Below are positions 10,509-26,042 of a DNA stretch of 64,000 nt, one piece after another. This DNA is from Strongyloides papillosus (lineage: Eukaryota; Nematoda; Chromadorea; Rhabditida; Strongyloididae). Positions within the stretch are counted from its first letter, which is position 1; each line of letters begins with the position of its first letter. Under the pieces are notes generated by a model. That model was not told where the DNA came from and searched no databases. It saw nothing but the letters and a program-made list of their open reading frames with translations. The stretch is from contig SRSI01000010.1 of assembly GCA_005656395.1 (NCBI GenBank), positions 1,426,001-1,490,000 on the forward strand, read 5' to 3'. The position numbers were made by a program, and so were the translations under genes.

Positions 10509-12339
10509 ATGTGCGATTTAGAAGAAGCAAAAAGATATTTTATCAATAAAAATATAAACTTAAGAATTCAATGGCTTTCTCAAGCAATTCAATTCTACAA
10601 TACATTCAAGGTAAGTTATAGCATTTAACTTAAATAAATATTTAAAAATTGTAAAGTTAACTGGAGATATAAATGATTTTCTAGTACAAAATTGGCTAAT
10701 GTGTGATATTGGAGAATCTACTATACCAAAATCTTTACCAATATTGAAGAATAAAGATTGTGATTCTTCAGTTAATCATATTTTTCAAATAAATTCCGTA
10801 AGACGTATTGATATATCATTTTATTCACAGTACATAAGTTTGACAGAAAAGAAAGTAGATTTATCATTTTTTTATGGAAGTAACTCAGAAAATTTGGATA
10901 CTAAAAAAGAATCAGACTTAGAAATTATTGGTGATGCTTCTAAAAAACGGTGTCTAATGTTTGAATTGTGTGATGGGAAAAATACATATTTTGGAATAGA
11001 AAATGAGGTTATAGATTTTCTTTCACTATCAACACCACCTGGTATTAAGGTACATGTTAAAGGGCCAGTTGCTTTTCAAAACAATATATTTCATTTAAAT
11101 AAGGCATCAATTGTTTTGCTTGGAGGGAAAGTAGAAAGTTTGTGTGAATATAATAAAACTATGAACATATTAAAGAGAGAGTTAAAATTAATAGATTCAA
11201 AGTCACTAGACTGCCTTGGAAATAAGGTGCCAACAAAATTGTCAAATAACAAAATAGGTGAACCTATAATTCATAATAATATACCACTAAACAATGGAGT
11301 GGGTAAAAATAAATTTGGGGAAGTAAAAAGTCATCATACTGAAAATATAGGTATTAGGAGAGACAAATCAGCTGAGAATATTGTGAATGATATAACAAAC
11401 AGTAGTTGTTCCTCTTTCGATCATTTAGAATTGCCCCGTGGACATAATTTAAATAAGCATTCAGTTCGTTATGAAGTAGTAAATGAAAAAGACAAGTTGA
11501 TAAATGTTTTAACTCCTAAAAATGATAATATTCAAGCAACGGTTTTAGAAGATTGTCAAAAAAAGCAACTTCCACTTAAAGATTGCCATCGAATAAGTCT
11601 TACAAAAGATTTAGAAAATGGGGTAAAACACAGTTCTGAAAACAGTTATTCGGGAAATCAACAGAGTCCAAGTAAAAATGTATCTTCTACTCATCCCTTT
11701 ATTTGCGAAAACGAGACAGATAGAAGTTTAGCACTGTTTATACCTAATAAAAATATTAATAAAAGTTTAACATTGGATAAAGACCAAGAAACAAATATTA
11801 ACTATCAAGACAAAAAAAGTACATTAAAAAGGCAACCTGATAGAGATTCTAATTTTTTTGACACTTCCATCACAAGTTTAAAAAAAATAAAAAATAAAGA
11901 TGATGAAAATATGTTAGAATCTAAGAGGATTGTGTCAATTCAAAAAGCTAAAGAGTTAGCTTTAATTTCTTTTGGACCTTATCGTGCAAAGGTAAAAGGG
12001 GAGGTTATAGCAATAGTTTCTGGACTGACTGTTAAAGACAATTTGTGGACAATGAAAATTCTAATTAAAGATGGTAATGAAACAACCTTAGAATGTTTAA
12101 TAGATAACAAAGTAATAGAAGAATTTATAGGTTTAACTGCTGAAGAGGGGTTACGCTTAAAAAAGTCAAATTTTACTGAACAAATAGAAGATGCAAAAAA
12201 TCGATTGGATTGCTTTCACTACCAATTAAAGAAATCAAAAAATTTAGTTTTTAGTATTAACATTTTTAATTATTCACTTATTCAACCGTTAATAGTTAAA
12301 ATAGAAACATTTGAACAGTTCACACATAGAATGTATTAG
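10509..12339 (+). CDS. RMI1-like RecQ-mediated genome instability protein
   Basis: Predicted OB-fold scaffold of the BLM-TOP3-RMI complex that dissolves double Holliday junctions (nematode RMH-1 type). Exons 10509-10610 and 10657-12339, joined in phase 0 by a 46-nt intron; 594 residues. The first exon supplies the helical start (an IQWLSQAIQFY segment) that runs straight into GDINDFLVQNWLMCDIGES, the N-terminal three-helix/OB1 signature of RMI1. The middle, about residues 230-440, is low-complexity and Asn/Ser/Lys-rich. A second OB-like domain occupies about 450-590 (KVKGEVIAIVSGLTVKDNLW through the end), as in RMI1 proteins with a C-terminal OB2 that contacts RMI2 in vertebrates. Its 3' end faces MPC2 with only 40 nt between stops. 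Confidence 0.75.
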
Positions 12340-12379
12340 TTTTGTTTTATGACATAAGTAGCACAATTTAATTATTAAA

Positions 12380-12959
12380 TTATTTTTTGTAATTGTAATG
12401 TCCTATTCTGCCTAATTGAATTGCAGCTGTACACATAACCAAGAAATTGACAGACGCCAAGTAATAGTTTACCGGTGTTATAACAAAGCAATATCTTGTC
12501 CAAATACCTCCAGTAGCAAACAAGGCTGTATTCTAGAATTCAGAAATAAGAAGACATTTTATATATTGTACCTGTGAGATTGAAAGTTTATCGGCTGGTC
12601 TACGCAAATCTCCTAAGGAAGCAATAACCAAACACCACTAAAAATAATCATAATAAAAATATATTTTTCTATTATTTATACATATTCCTAATAAAATCAG
12701 TTAATCTATTTTATACTTGTACTATTTTAATAAATTAGTAAGAAACTTATTTAAAATAACGTTAAAACTACTTATTACAGTACAAATACAGATAGAAAAA
12801 ATTACATTTACCACTAACCTTAATGGTCGGAGCCCAGAAAAAAACACTTTTTGGTCCTAGTTCTTTATTGTTCCAAATCGGTTTTGCAAAATTAGGTAAT
12901 AAAGGGTAAATAAGTTTATCTCCTAAATGACATATTGATTGGTACACGCGTGACGCCAT
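12380..12959 (-). CDS. Mitochondrial pyruvate carrier 2 (MPC2)
   Basis: Inner-membrane subunit of the MPC1/MPC2 heterodimer that imports pyruvate into mitochondria. Three exons, 12959-12819, 12637-12572 and 12532-12380, all phase 0; 119 residues, close to the usual size. Conserved landmarks are WNNKELGPKSVFFWAPTIKW before the first membrane helix, the short exon encoding GDLRRPADKLSISQ, and the second-helix block GGIWTRYCFVITPVNYYLA. The last helix precedes GRIGHYNY and a Lys-Lys end. The first intron (181 nt) is longer than most here. The downstream exons are too short to stand out as open frames, so the gene is easily missed. It lies on the same strand as Rab2. Confidence 0.92.
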
Positions 12960-13525
12960 GATGTTTAAAACAACAATGTCGGAACAGTACGTACAAATGA
13001 ACTATCGACAGAAATTTTGTTCTAATAGACTATGCAAATTAACATCCGTGCTCCAATTATGAAAACTAATAATCGTTTCAAGATAATGGTTGGAATTTTT
13101 TTAAGAAACTAAAAAACCTTGCTATTTCTACGGCAATTTTATAAGAAAAAAATATTGTAGACAAAGATATCTTCTAAATTATGATGCAAAAATAAAGATA
13201 AACTTTTATATAAATTTAAATGTAATAATATAAAGTTAGTCTGGATTATGAAAACTTTCTTAAAGTATATTTTTGAAACCACAAAATATATTTCTAACAT
13301 ATTTTTAAACGACGGTTATATATTTTGATTTCAAAATTGTTATTATACATAGAGAAATAAGTTTGTTAAAAATATATGAGTTAATTAGATAAAAGCTGGA
13401 TTGTACAAAAACACCATAAATGTATATTCTTCTCCATCAATACAATGGTCGTGGAAATTTTCAAAATATTTTTCAAATAAAATGATTATGTACTTGCCAC
13501 GACCAGATATTTTTATTTATACAAT
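12960..13525. other. Rab2 3' region and MPC2 promoter
   Basis: AT-rich spacer between the Rab2 stop and the MPC2 start, both on the minus strand. It contains a 9-bp stem-loop close to the Rab2 stop (separate entry). No gene is seen. Confidence 0.5.
13446..13505 (-). repeat. 9-bp inverted repeat in the Rab2 3' UTR
   Basis: TGGTCGTGG at 13446-13454 and its perfect reverse complement CCACGACCA at 13497-13505 are separated by 42 AT-rich bases. On the Rab2 transcript this would form a GC-containing stem starting about 20 nt after the stop codon, which stands out in this base composition. Confidence 0.6.
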
Positions 13526-16221
<2,696 letters not shown>

Positions 16222-17648
16222 ATGAATTCTAATAATATACAAGAAGGTAGTGCATCGCCAGAAGAAGAAGAAATATTAAATGTTTCGCGTAGAGATTCTG
16301 ACGTTCCTAGATTAAATGTGAGTTATAATGTATATTTTTCAATTTTATCAATCTAAAATATTTTTAAAGGAATTAAATTTTGAAAATTCTCAAAATGAAA
16401 ATGAAAGGCGTAATAAAGATAATACAGGAGAACCTTATCAACGTCAATTGTTATTTCAACATCCAAATCATGATCATTTACGATTGAGTCATTCAAACAA
16501 TTCACAGTCAACTTTAAGTGAAGGATGCCGTGATGATAGTGAAGAGAAAAATGAGTTTTCACGTGATATCAGCATTTTGCCTAATGTAATGTCGAAAACG
16601 TCAGATAAAACAAAGCTTAACAAACATAAATGGCTTAGTAATTATACAAATTATATACAAAAAAGTAATTTTACTATCATTTTATTTAATAAATACATTT
16701 TTAGATCAAACAACAGAAAAAACTATTAGACTTAATATTTGTAATGTACAACATTTTTCAAAAAAAGTATTTACACCGTTTACTACAATATGTAATATTC
16801 CATGGCGACTATCAGCAAAAACAGAATGCTCAAAGAGAACGAATGAAAAGAAGTTTTTTTCTGTTTATGTTGATTGTAATCCAGAAAGTGAATCTTGTTT
16901 ATGGTCATGTTCAGCAAACGTTACCATTAGAATCCGTTCAACCATTCCTAGTGAGTCTGATATTGTAAAATGTTTTAGTAATAATTTTAATTATACCTCA
17001 AACAACTGGGGGTTTCCGGGATTTGTTGAATGGGATACATTAGTTGATTGTAACAAAGGTTATGTTACTGATGGAAAGTTAGTTCTTGAAGCTACAATAA
17101 ACATTAAAAGTATTAAAGGAATAAGACAAATAGAAACATACAATTTTAACCAATCTCAAAATTTGGCAAGTGATATAGCCATGAATATAGATGGAATTAA
17201 TATTATGGTAAATAAAGATTATTTGTCTTTATATAGTCCTGTGTTCAAAGCAATGTTTTTTTCAAATTTTGCAGAATCAAATATGAAAGAAATTACCATT
17301 AAAGATGTTGATATTGATGAGTTTATTGAATTATTGGAAGTTTTATATCCATCTCACAAACCTATTTCAGCTGTCAATGTTGAATTTTTACTAGAATTAG
17401 GAGATCGATTTGAAATATCATATGTTATTGATCAATGTGAAAAATTTTTGATTACAACAGATGAAGTTCCATTTATCTCAAAACTTGCGTGGTCTGATGC
17501 ATATTGTTTATCAAGTTTACAAGATGCGTGTATGTCTTCTTTTAAAAGAATTTCAGATTTAAAACTCTTAAAATATACCGAGGAATACAAAAACATATCA
17601 GATGCAACAAAAGCTGCTTTATTAGAAAAAATGCTTAAATTATTGTAA
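16222..17648 (+). CDS. MATH-BTB (BATH) protein, likely CUL3 substrate adaptor
   Basis: Exons 16222-16317, 16370-16664 and 16705-17648; introns of 52 and 40 nt; 444 residues. The first 130 residues are polar and disordered. A MATH/TRAF-like domain follows at about 131-280 (TIRLNICNVQHF, a PWRLSAK strand, then WGFPGFVEWDTL), with the ending typical of SPOP-like proteins. A BTB domain spans about 290-385 (NKDYLSLYSPVFKAMF, then a YPSHKPI loop and an LLELGDRFEI helix). MATH-BTB proteins bring substrates to cullin-3 ubiquitin ligases, and the family is greatly expanded in nematodes. The MATH part is read in a different frame from the longest open frame there, so the second intron is essential to the model. 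Its stop is 54 nt from the stop of the Axin gene on the other strand. Confidence 0.85.
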
Positions 17649-17702
17649 TTATTCGTTTTAAAAAAGTTATAAATATAATAAATCTACAACGCAGTTATAT
17701 AT

Positions 17703-19646
17703 TTAATCAGATTCGCTACCAGTTCTACATTCAGCCATTATTTTACCTTCATAAATTGGTAAGATTGTTGAGTCATCGGAAATAAGTACATATTGATAAG
17801 GTATAGAATCTTCTTCACAAGGTGTTTTGAAATAAAATTGTTGTTTTGACTTTGATGAAATAGATAAAAATTTACGAAAATCGCGAAAAGTTATTGTTTT
17901 TTTAGGAGCATAACATACATATGGAATAGAACTGTCTTTTGATTTATAACCAATTGCTATACATTTTTCTTTATCTTTTAACTGTCTTGGTAGTGAAAAA
18001 AATTCTCTATTTGTTTTTCTTCCACTTGGTTTTTCATACTCATCACATTTATTTTCAGTAAACATTTCCCTGGCTTTCTTAAATATAGCAGATTTTGGTA
18101 AATTATTAAATCCTTTATTGCTACTAAAATTGGAACCCGTTGTCATTGAACAAAAACCACTTGTATCATCTGCAAAAACATTATCAATCTCATGGTCTTT
18201 ATATTTGTATGATCTATCTAATGTTTGGTTAACATTGAATAGATTGTAGTGTTTTGCTTTTGAATGACCATGTGTTAATGTGCCAGAATGTCGATGATAT
18301 GACAATGAAATGTTTGACTGTGGTGGTGGCGCAAATCCATTATGACCATATGGAGATGATACATTTTGACTTATGTGAGGTAAAATTTTTGTTTGTAAGT
18401 GTGCCTCTGAAGGATGTTCTGGTGAAACACTACTCGACATTCTAGTATTTATTTTTCCTTTTATAGAACGATTTAATGGACTATCTTGAGATGACGAAGG
18501 CTTAGAAGCATCATTTTCTAGTTTTTCTTTTAAATATTTATCAATATCTTCATCTTCATCAAATTGATTAGAAGAATCATGAAGATAGAAATGATCTTTA
18601 TTAAAAACTTCACTATCTTTGAAAGAATCTTCAAAACAAGTAGCTTTTTTCTTTTTTAAAGCATTTAATTTTTCAATTAAAACCATTGCAAAAATTTTCC
18701 TACCTTCAACTGTATCATGTTTATATGTCTCTTTATAATTTCTCATAACTTGAGTTTGTGGAAAAACAAATGTACTAGGATTCACTTTAATATGTTCTTC
18801 TTGTATAGCTACTAATCTTTTTTTCTCAAGTTTTTCATTGTTTTTGGATCCATTTGCATCAGAGCTAAATGATGAACTATATGTTGAATCTTTTTGTGAT
18901 GTTGTTACTTGACATACATATGGAACTTTGTGAACAGGAGGAAACAACTTATTAACAGTTTCTTCACCAAGAGGTTTATCATTTTTACGTAATAATAATT
19001 CTGCCGCTGCATTTGACAAAACTGATGTTGATGGATACTGAGAAAGAATGCCTGAATTATTTGTGGTTTGAAAAGATAAATGACTGCTATTGCTCGAAGA
19101 TATATTACGTTTATTTTTTCTAGATAGTGTTGACGTCGGATTAGAGTATCGCGTTAGCGTATAGCTATCTGAATCAACATTTTTTATAGCTAGTTGATTG
19201 AAGTAATTTATGAATTCATCAGAGACAACAAAATTAGCATGTTGTTGACGAAGATACCAATCTACATAACGATAACAATTATCAAATAAATTTATATCCG
19301 TAGGGAAAACCAAATTTCTAATAATTGATCCAATTTGTTCACGTTGTTGTTTTGGAATAAATTGACAAAGGCCTTCATCAGGTCGTAGATATCTTCTGTA
19401 AATTTGGCGAGCTAATTCCACTGATCGTATATCTCCTTTGGTTACCATATCCTTGTAAGCAACGATTGCAAAATGAAGATAAATAGGATGAATACTATTT
19501 TGGGGATCATTTTTCATCCAACTTGTAAATACCTATAAAATAGAAGAATGTAAAATTATGTACCATCTTACATTTACAGCATTTCCATCATTAAGTACGT
19601 TTTCTAAACATTCTGACCACTTAATTCTTGCATCTTGAAGAAACAT
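17703..19646 (-). CDS. Axin (RGS-DIX scaffold, PRY-1 type)
   Basis: Scaffold of the beta-catenin destruction complex, a negative regulator of Wnt signalling. Exons 19646-19578 and 19532-17703; 632 residues. The small first exon supplies the start of the RGS domain (KWSECLENVL, then SWMKN), which continues to about residue 140 with YRRYL and WYLRQ helices. A segment near 310-325 (FAMVLIEKLNALKKK) matches the GSK3-binding helix of Axins. A PYVC-VTT motif precedes it near residue 226, about where vertebrate Axin has an IPPY motif. The C-terminal DIX domain (about 550-628) has an IPY strand, the TITFRDFRKFL helix and the ILPIYEGKI end needed for head-to-tail polymerisation. A separate beta-catenin-binding helix is not obvious. 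The remainder is Ser/Asn/Lys-rich. Confidence 0.88.
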
Positions 19647-21894
19647 TTTTAAAAATATAAAACTATGTATAAATTAATAACACTATACTATCAGTGATAA
19701 TATAAAATTGTATTAATGATGAAAGTAAATGTACCTAAAATTTTATAAAATAATAAATGGTAATAAACTTATAAAAGAAAACTGATAAGGTTTTTTAAAC
19801 AATACATTAATAAAAGAACCGATACAAAAAACGTTAAATTTATAGAATAATAGAAAAGAAATCCAATAAATAGTCAATAAATAATTTAAAACATTTAATT
19901 AAACTCCAACATAAAAGGTAAGAAGTTACATTTTGATAAATGAGTGATTTATATCATAGAAATTACAAAGAAGTTGTCGGTAAAATAATACTATTAGAAT
20001 TAAATAAATTATCTTTAAACACCAAATATGGTATTTTTATCGGTTTAACAAAGAAAATTTATATTGAACAAAATAATACAACTTCAAAAATAATAAATAG
20101 GCATAAAATGTATAAGAAGAGTAGAATATCGTCTATACTTTAGCTATCTCTTCATCAAATATTTCATCTTTCAAAAGATCAAAAGAGTAGCCGCAGCTAT
20201 AATGTTAGACGATAAGCTATTTTAGAAGTCATTATGAAAATTTTTACTATGAAATTACTGTTTACATCTTCAAACAATTATTTTGAAGTTTAAAAAAAAG
20301 AAATATTATATAAGTTTTACATTTGGTTAATTGATCAAAAATATTGAATAAGGCGGTAAGATCAAAGAGACAGAAGTATCGAAAAATATTTTATTATGCT
20401 AATAAAAAATTTTTGATACCTGATAAAATTATATTTTTAAATTAAATTAACTAATTGTTCTTAACTATTATAATAAAAGATTTCCCTACAGCATTAATAG
20501 AAAATATAACTTTATATCAAGGGCGTCTTTGAGTGAAAGAAAAAATTTTACTGAAACAGGAGCTTTCTATTGCAATTTTATATAAAGCTTTAAAATTTCG
20601 GCGTATAATTTTTATGTTGTTGTTATTTATTGACATTAATTATTCATCAAATATATTATTATTTTCAACAGTGTTATTGTAACTTATATATCAAAGTGAA
20701 TAAACTTATAATAATTAAACAAAAAAAATTATGCCTATTTTATAATAAGTTTTAACTAAATTTAAGGCATGATTATTACCTAGAGAATTAATGAATAATT
20801 TTTTTACTACGTATTAATTAAATAACATAAAATTGCAGTATATCATAAATTAGATACAGAAAGATAAAAATACATCAATATTGCCGCTTTATTGATAGAC
20901 AAGAACTATATATTTTATCGTTTTGTTGATGGCAAACTTTTGTTAAACATTTAGATATTACTCTACTTTAAGTGCAAACATTAAGAATATAATAATAGAG
21001 CTGGTGTCAATATAATTATAATATTCAATTAAAATTATGAAGTTTATTGGCATTAAACTTCTTATTAATCTTTACATTTCAGTATATATTGTTTTTAAAA
21101 AATTTTAGAAGAAATTATTGTATATTATTATATTAAAAAATAGGAATATAATTTTTAGTTTAAAACACATACGGTTAACATTTAAACAATAGTATTATAT
21201 TGTGTAAAATTTTTTCTTTTACTAGATGATTGATGATTTGAATTGATAAATTGACTTTACTTTCTAAAAACAAAAAATATTTTACCCATATGGTTATGTT
21301 GATGGAATATTATTTATGCCATTATAGTCATTGAACCAATACAAAGAAGAATGTTTTACTAACTTTTTTGATTTGACAAATATTTTAAATAAATTTAAAT
21401 CATTTAAAAATCAGTGAAAAAATTTTATATCATTATTTTTAAATATCCATTGATATGAGCAAATTATTTTGTTTTTTATATAAGAAGCAGTCTAATTTAA
21501 ATTTCGATCATTTAATCGAACAAGTAATTATTATTTTTTAATATTTTATAGTTATTAATAAAAAGATAAGATTATAAATTTGATAATAATCAATATTGAT
21601 TTGTTGAAAATTATAAAATGTATTAATAATGAGTAATATTACTATTATTTTTATAAAATATAGTATAATCAAAAAGACCATCACTATTTGAATAATATCT
21701 TTAAATTTTCGATATAATATTGTTTATATGACGGTTTATGTAAACATTTTTAAAATAAAAGATGATATTATCATATCCCCACTTTATTTAGAGGAGTAAG
21801 GAGCATGTGTAAATTATTTTCGTTCGATATTTAAACTTTTTTATATCTTAATATATGTAACTTTATGTGCTGATTTCAAAAAACGCAATATTTT

Positions 21895-23450
21895 TTTAAT
21901 CTGAAGTCCCGTTCTTGAGATACAGCTACTTAAAGATGTTTTGGTGTGTTAGTCTTGACCCCCTTAGAGTTATTCGTTTTATCTTAAATTTTACAGGTAT
22001 ATATAATTTTAGATGCTAATAATATAAAAATAAAAAAAAGTTAAAATTTCAAGTTCATTCTTGAGATTTTGGATTTTTTCCAAAATGGCCGAAAAAAACC
22101 TAAATTCTTACATTTTAAAATGATATATCAGGATTCAGAGAAGAAAATCAAAAAAAAGAAAAAAAGCTATCCTAAGTTTCTCTTTAACTTACGTTTTGAG
22201 TATAATTCCAAGAAAATCGAAAAACTTTAAGTACCATAAAACCTTTGCAGAAATTTTTTGAAAAAAAATTTTTTGCAAAAAATTTTTTGTATTTTTTTAA
22301 AAAAAGTATGTCAAGATGAAACTTTTTGAATAAAGTGTTCTTACAACTTTTATGTAGAATTAAATTCTCTATCGAATGATATATATATCATCTTAATTTC
22401 TTTATCCGTTCTCGAGATATAAAGAAAAAAGTGAATTTTTAATTTTTTAAAAAAGTGATATTTTTTAGTTTCAAGAAAGGAAAAAAGTTTCAATACGTCC
22501 ATTTTTTTAAAATGTCTTGAATTTCCCCCCTAGAGAAATTTGTTGCGAACATTTTAAGATATTAACCGTTCATTTATCTTTTTTCATTATTGAGTTAGTC
22601 AAAAAAAAAATTGACCAATTTTTTTTTCTAATTTTTAAATTTTAAAAATAAACTATGCAAAGATGAAACTTTTTCAATATAAAATGTTCACAGATTTTAT
22701 GTGAAATTTAATTCTCTATCGAATGACATATAGATCGTCTTAATCCCATTATCTGTTGTGAAGATACATCTCATTAAGTACCAAATTCTAAAATTCGGTA
22801 CCTCTATTTTTCCGTCAATACAGATTTTTTTTACTCAAAATTTCACATATAGACGTAATTTTTAATACTTATTACATGCAAACTACAAAATTTACCAAAA
22901 AAGTCCGATCCCGAAAATAGTAAGTCATCGAAAATTTCCCCCTATCTTAGAAGAAAAGTTCACTTCTTTAAATGGTTTTCGTTTTCTGTACTTATTTCTA
23001 TAAAAATAAAAATGCATTTTAATGTGCTCGATAGAAAAAATAAATATTAGATTCATTTGAATTTTTGCTCTTGAGATACATCTAATTAAATGAGAATAAT
23101 CTTGAAATGTTGTGATCCCCCTAAAACTCTTTAAAAATGATCCTAATAACCAGAAATTTCAAAGGCACGTCAATTTCTTATGGTTGTTATGTATAAACAA
23201 TAAAATTTACAAAAAAGTCCGATCCTAAAAATAGTAAGTCATCGAAAATTCCACTATATCTTAGAAGAAAAGTTTACCTCCTAAAGGGTTTTCGTTACAT
23301 GCATCTTTTTTTTAAATAAAAAATTCATTTTAATATGCTCGATAGAAAAAATAAATATTAGCTTCATTTGAATTTTTGCTCTTGAGATACATCTACTTCT
23401 GTGACAATATTATTAAAATTTGTAATCTCCTAAAATAAAAAATTACAAGA
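21895..23450. repeat. Decayed tandem repeat, unit about 310-360 bp
   Basis: A phrase like TTCTTGAGATACATCTA recurs near 21912, 22051, 22412, 22752, 23071 and 23381. A second phrase containing CTCGATAGA or CTATCGAAT lies 30-50 bases before it in the later units. The two last units (22876-23090 and 23195-23396) are nearly identical over about 200 bp, including AGTCCGATCC and AGTAAGTCATCGAAAAT. Older units are strongly diverged. No open frame or terminal inverted repeat is seen, so it is a satellite or a degraded element rather than a gene. Confidence 0.7.
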
Positions 23451-24754
23451 ACAATTGATTCTTTGAAAGAAGAACAAAAAACAACAATTCATAAAAGTCA
23501 TTGGATTAATTGTTTTAAACAATTTTAAATATCAAATTATATTTTTAAGAACATAGTAGATAGGATAGGTGGAAAAATTGGTTTTTATTTAACTATATGT
23601 AACTTTTGTGTCTATTAAGATTTTTTTCAATCAGTGCAATATATGACATATGACAATTATTAAGATATGATAAAAAAAAATAAAATCAAATTATATTTGG
23701 CTATTTGAAATTTAACAAAATTTTTATTAAATACCATTTATTCTAGAATAGAATAGATTTTTAACTCTAAATCTTTTTATGTTAAAATGATCTAAACTAA
23801 ATTGTCTCAAAATACCGCAATCTAGCCATGCATATTAAAAATTTTGAAAAAATGTTTACAAATCTATAATATAGCGATGCACATATTCATTTTTTAAAAA
23901 ATTTAAAAATATCTAAAAGTTTTTCTATGCTTTATAAGAATTTGAAAAAAAAAAGTTACCTAAATTTCTAAGTTGAATTTTTTTTATCAATGCATTTTAA
24001 AAGTAAATTTTATAATATTTTATTAAAAAAATCACAAATAATTTCATTTAAATATATTTATAGTTTTTTAAAGCTTATATAAATTTTTTAATACGAAAAG
24101 TGTTCGAGTAATTGTTTTGATTTATTTTTAATCTTATCAACTTAGAAAAATATTATTATCATTTTAAATACATTAAAAATTTGTGTTCTTATTTTTATAA
24201 TACATTTTAAAAATTTTTTTAAAAAAATATAAAACAAAATAAAAAACATGCATTAAATTTTTAAAAGTATTTTTTATTATGTAACCAAAATGCGAAAATA
24301 TAAAATAACAATCGCAAAAGTTGGATTATTTTAAGTTAAATAATTATGAGATACTTATGATCAACCTCAAATATTATTAATATTTTAGAAAATTAGCCAA
24401 ACTTTAAACTAATCTTTATTTTCATCATATTTAAAAACCTAAAACTTGCATATTAATATTAATTAGAAGTCTAACGTAAACATTATTCTTAATTTTTTAT
24501 TTTTATGTTAAAAATTTGTAAAAAATTATTCAAACTAAGAATATCAAATGAATTTAAAATCATAAGGATATGTAATAAAACATATTTGATAAATATGTTT
24601 TAAAAACTTTTAATGTTCAAAAGCCTATAGAATTTTAATAATAATTATGAATATTATAAAATACAAAAATATTACTTAGAATTTTAAAATGTATGTTATT
24701 ATAAAACAAAAGATTTTAAAGTTTTTTAAATTCTAAATATTTTAAAAATTTTCT

Positions 24755-24847
24755 GCAAGTAGCGATGAGCGCAGGGAGTTACTGTTTATGGAAAAAAGAC
24801 CCAGCCCTGCAGGCAAGCAGCGACGAGCGAAGCGAGGCTGCGGCTTG
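24755..24847 (+). repeat. Two tandem GC-rich hairpin copies
   Basis: Two diverged direct copies start at 24755 and 24813 (58 bp apart). Each begins GCAAG[T/C]AGCGA[T/C]GAGCG and ends in a sequence that pairs with its start: GTAGC with GTTAC in the first, GCAGC with GCTGC in the second. The second copy adds an outer CAAGC-GCTTG pair. The GC content contrasts sharply with kilobases of surrounding AT. Confidence 0.65.
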
Positions 24848-26042
24848 TTATAATAAATAATATAGCACAATTTTTTGTACTATTAGATGACTATTATATA
24901 GTTATAATAGGTTATTTTGCAATAAAATTTAGCATTTATTTAAATTAAAAATTTAAATAGAATATTAAACTTCTACATAGAATTACAATGTTCAAAAGTT
25001 TACTCCTTTATTTAGTTTCTTTCACATTTACAATATCACATATATAAGCAAAGTTTACTGTTTATTTTACATATTTTGTATGATGCACTTTTAAAAATTC
25101 TCCCAATTTATATTTTTTTTTATTTTATACAATACTTATAATTAAATAGGTTCAAATATCTAAAGGTTTATTTCAGAAACCTATTTCTCTTTTTTTTGGG
25201 AAAAACCAGAAATTTACATGTAAATTAAATATTCAGAGCATTAAATTATTTCACATTTTGGGATTCAAAATTAAAAGATTATGTACATACATCAATATTG
25301 GTTGGAAAAATCAAAAAAAAATTTGAAAGACAGAATGTTTGCCGGTGACTTGTACATAGAACATTTTTCAAAAGTTTTTTAATTTATAAGTAATACATAC
25401 CTTGTCATAAGTAATGTGCTACATATATAGAATTTTTTTTATTGTTTCTTCAAAATAAAATTAGTTTATCTGATATATTATTTACTATTTATTAAAAAAA
25501 ATATTTCTAGTAAAATTGAAAAATACCTATTTCTTTTGACTAATATAACAATACTAATAAATTATAACAACAATAAGCTACTATTTAAAAAAGCGCGAAA
25601 ATTATTTTGATCTTGTACGTTTTTTAGGTGTGACAGTAATTTAATTGGACAACTTTATGACAAAGATTTATCAGTGAATTAAAAGTACATAGCAACATAG
25701 TTCTTAATAGTACGTGGGTGCATTTATTTAGTTTCAAAAAATTACTAGTAAAAAAATTTGAAATTATCTATGTAGAATACTATTTGCGGTGTTTCCATAT
25801 ATAATAAGTCTTGTTTCATTTACTTTATCAATCTTTTTTTAAATGCAGGTCAACTAAACATTGATATTTATGTTAATCTATAATCTGATATATTTTCTTA
25901 TGACGACAAGTTAAATTATCATGCATATAATTTATGATTAGATCTCTCAAAAGTCATAGCTTCATTTATAATAAAGTATTATGCAAATTTATTTCAGAGA
26001 TACTTTTAAATTATTTTCATAGGATAGTAGTGACTTATTACA

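Larger units (their letters stand above)
19647..26042. other. Gene-poor AT-rich block, 6.4 kb
   Basis: This is the largest stretch without a convincing gene. It consists of very AT-rich sequence with long A and T runs, a decayed tandem repeat (about 21.9-23.4 kb) and an isolated GC-rich hairpin pair at 24.75-24.85 kb. Open frames such as the 67-codon one near 20 kb have no family features. The last few hundred bases should contain the dCMP deaminase promoter. Confidence 0.6.

Noticed and set aside
19940..20143. 67-codon open frame near the Axin promoter
   Set aside because: Lys/Asn/Ile-rich composition expected from AT-rich DNA, no splice partners, no recognisable domain.
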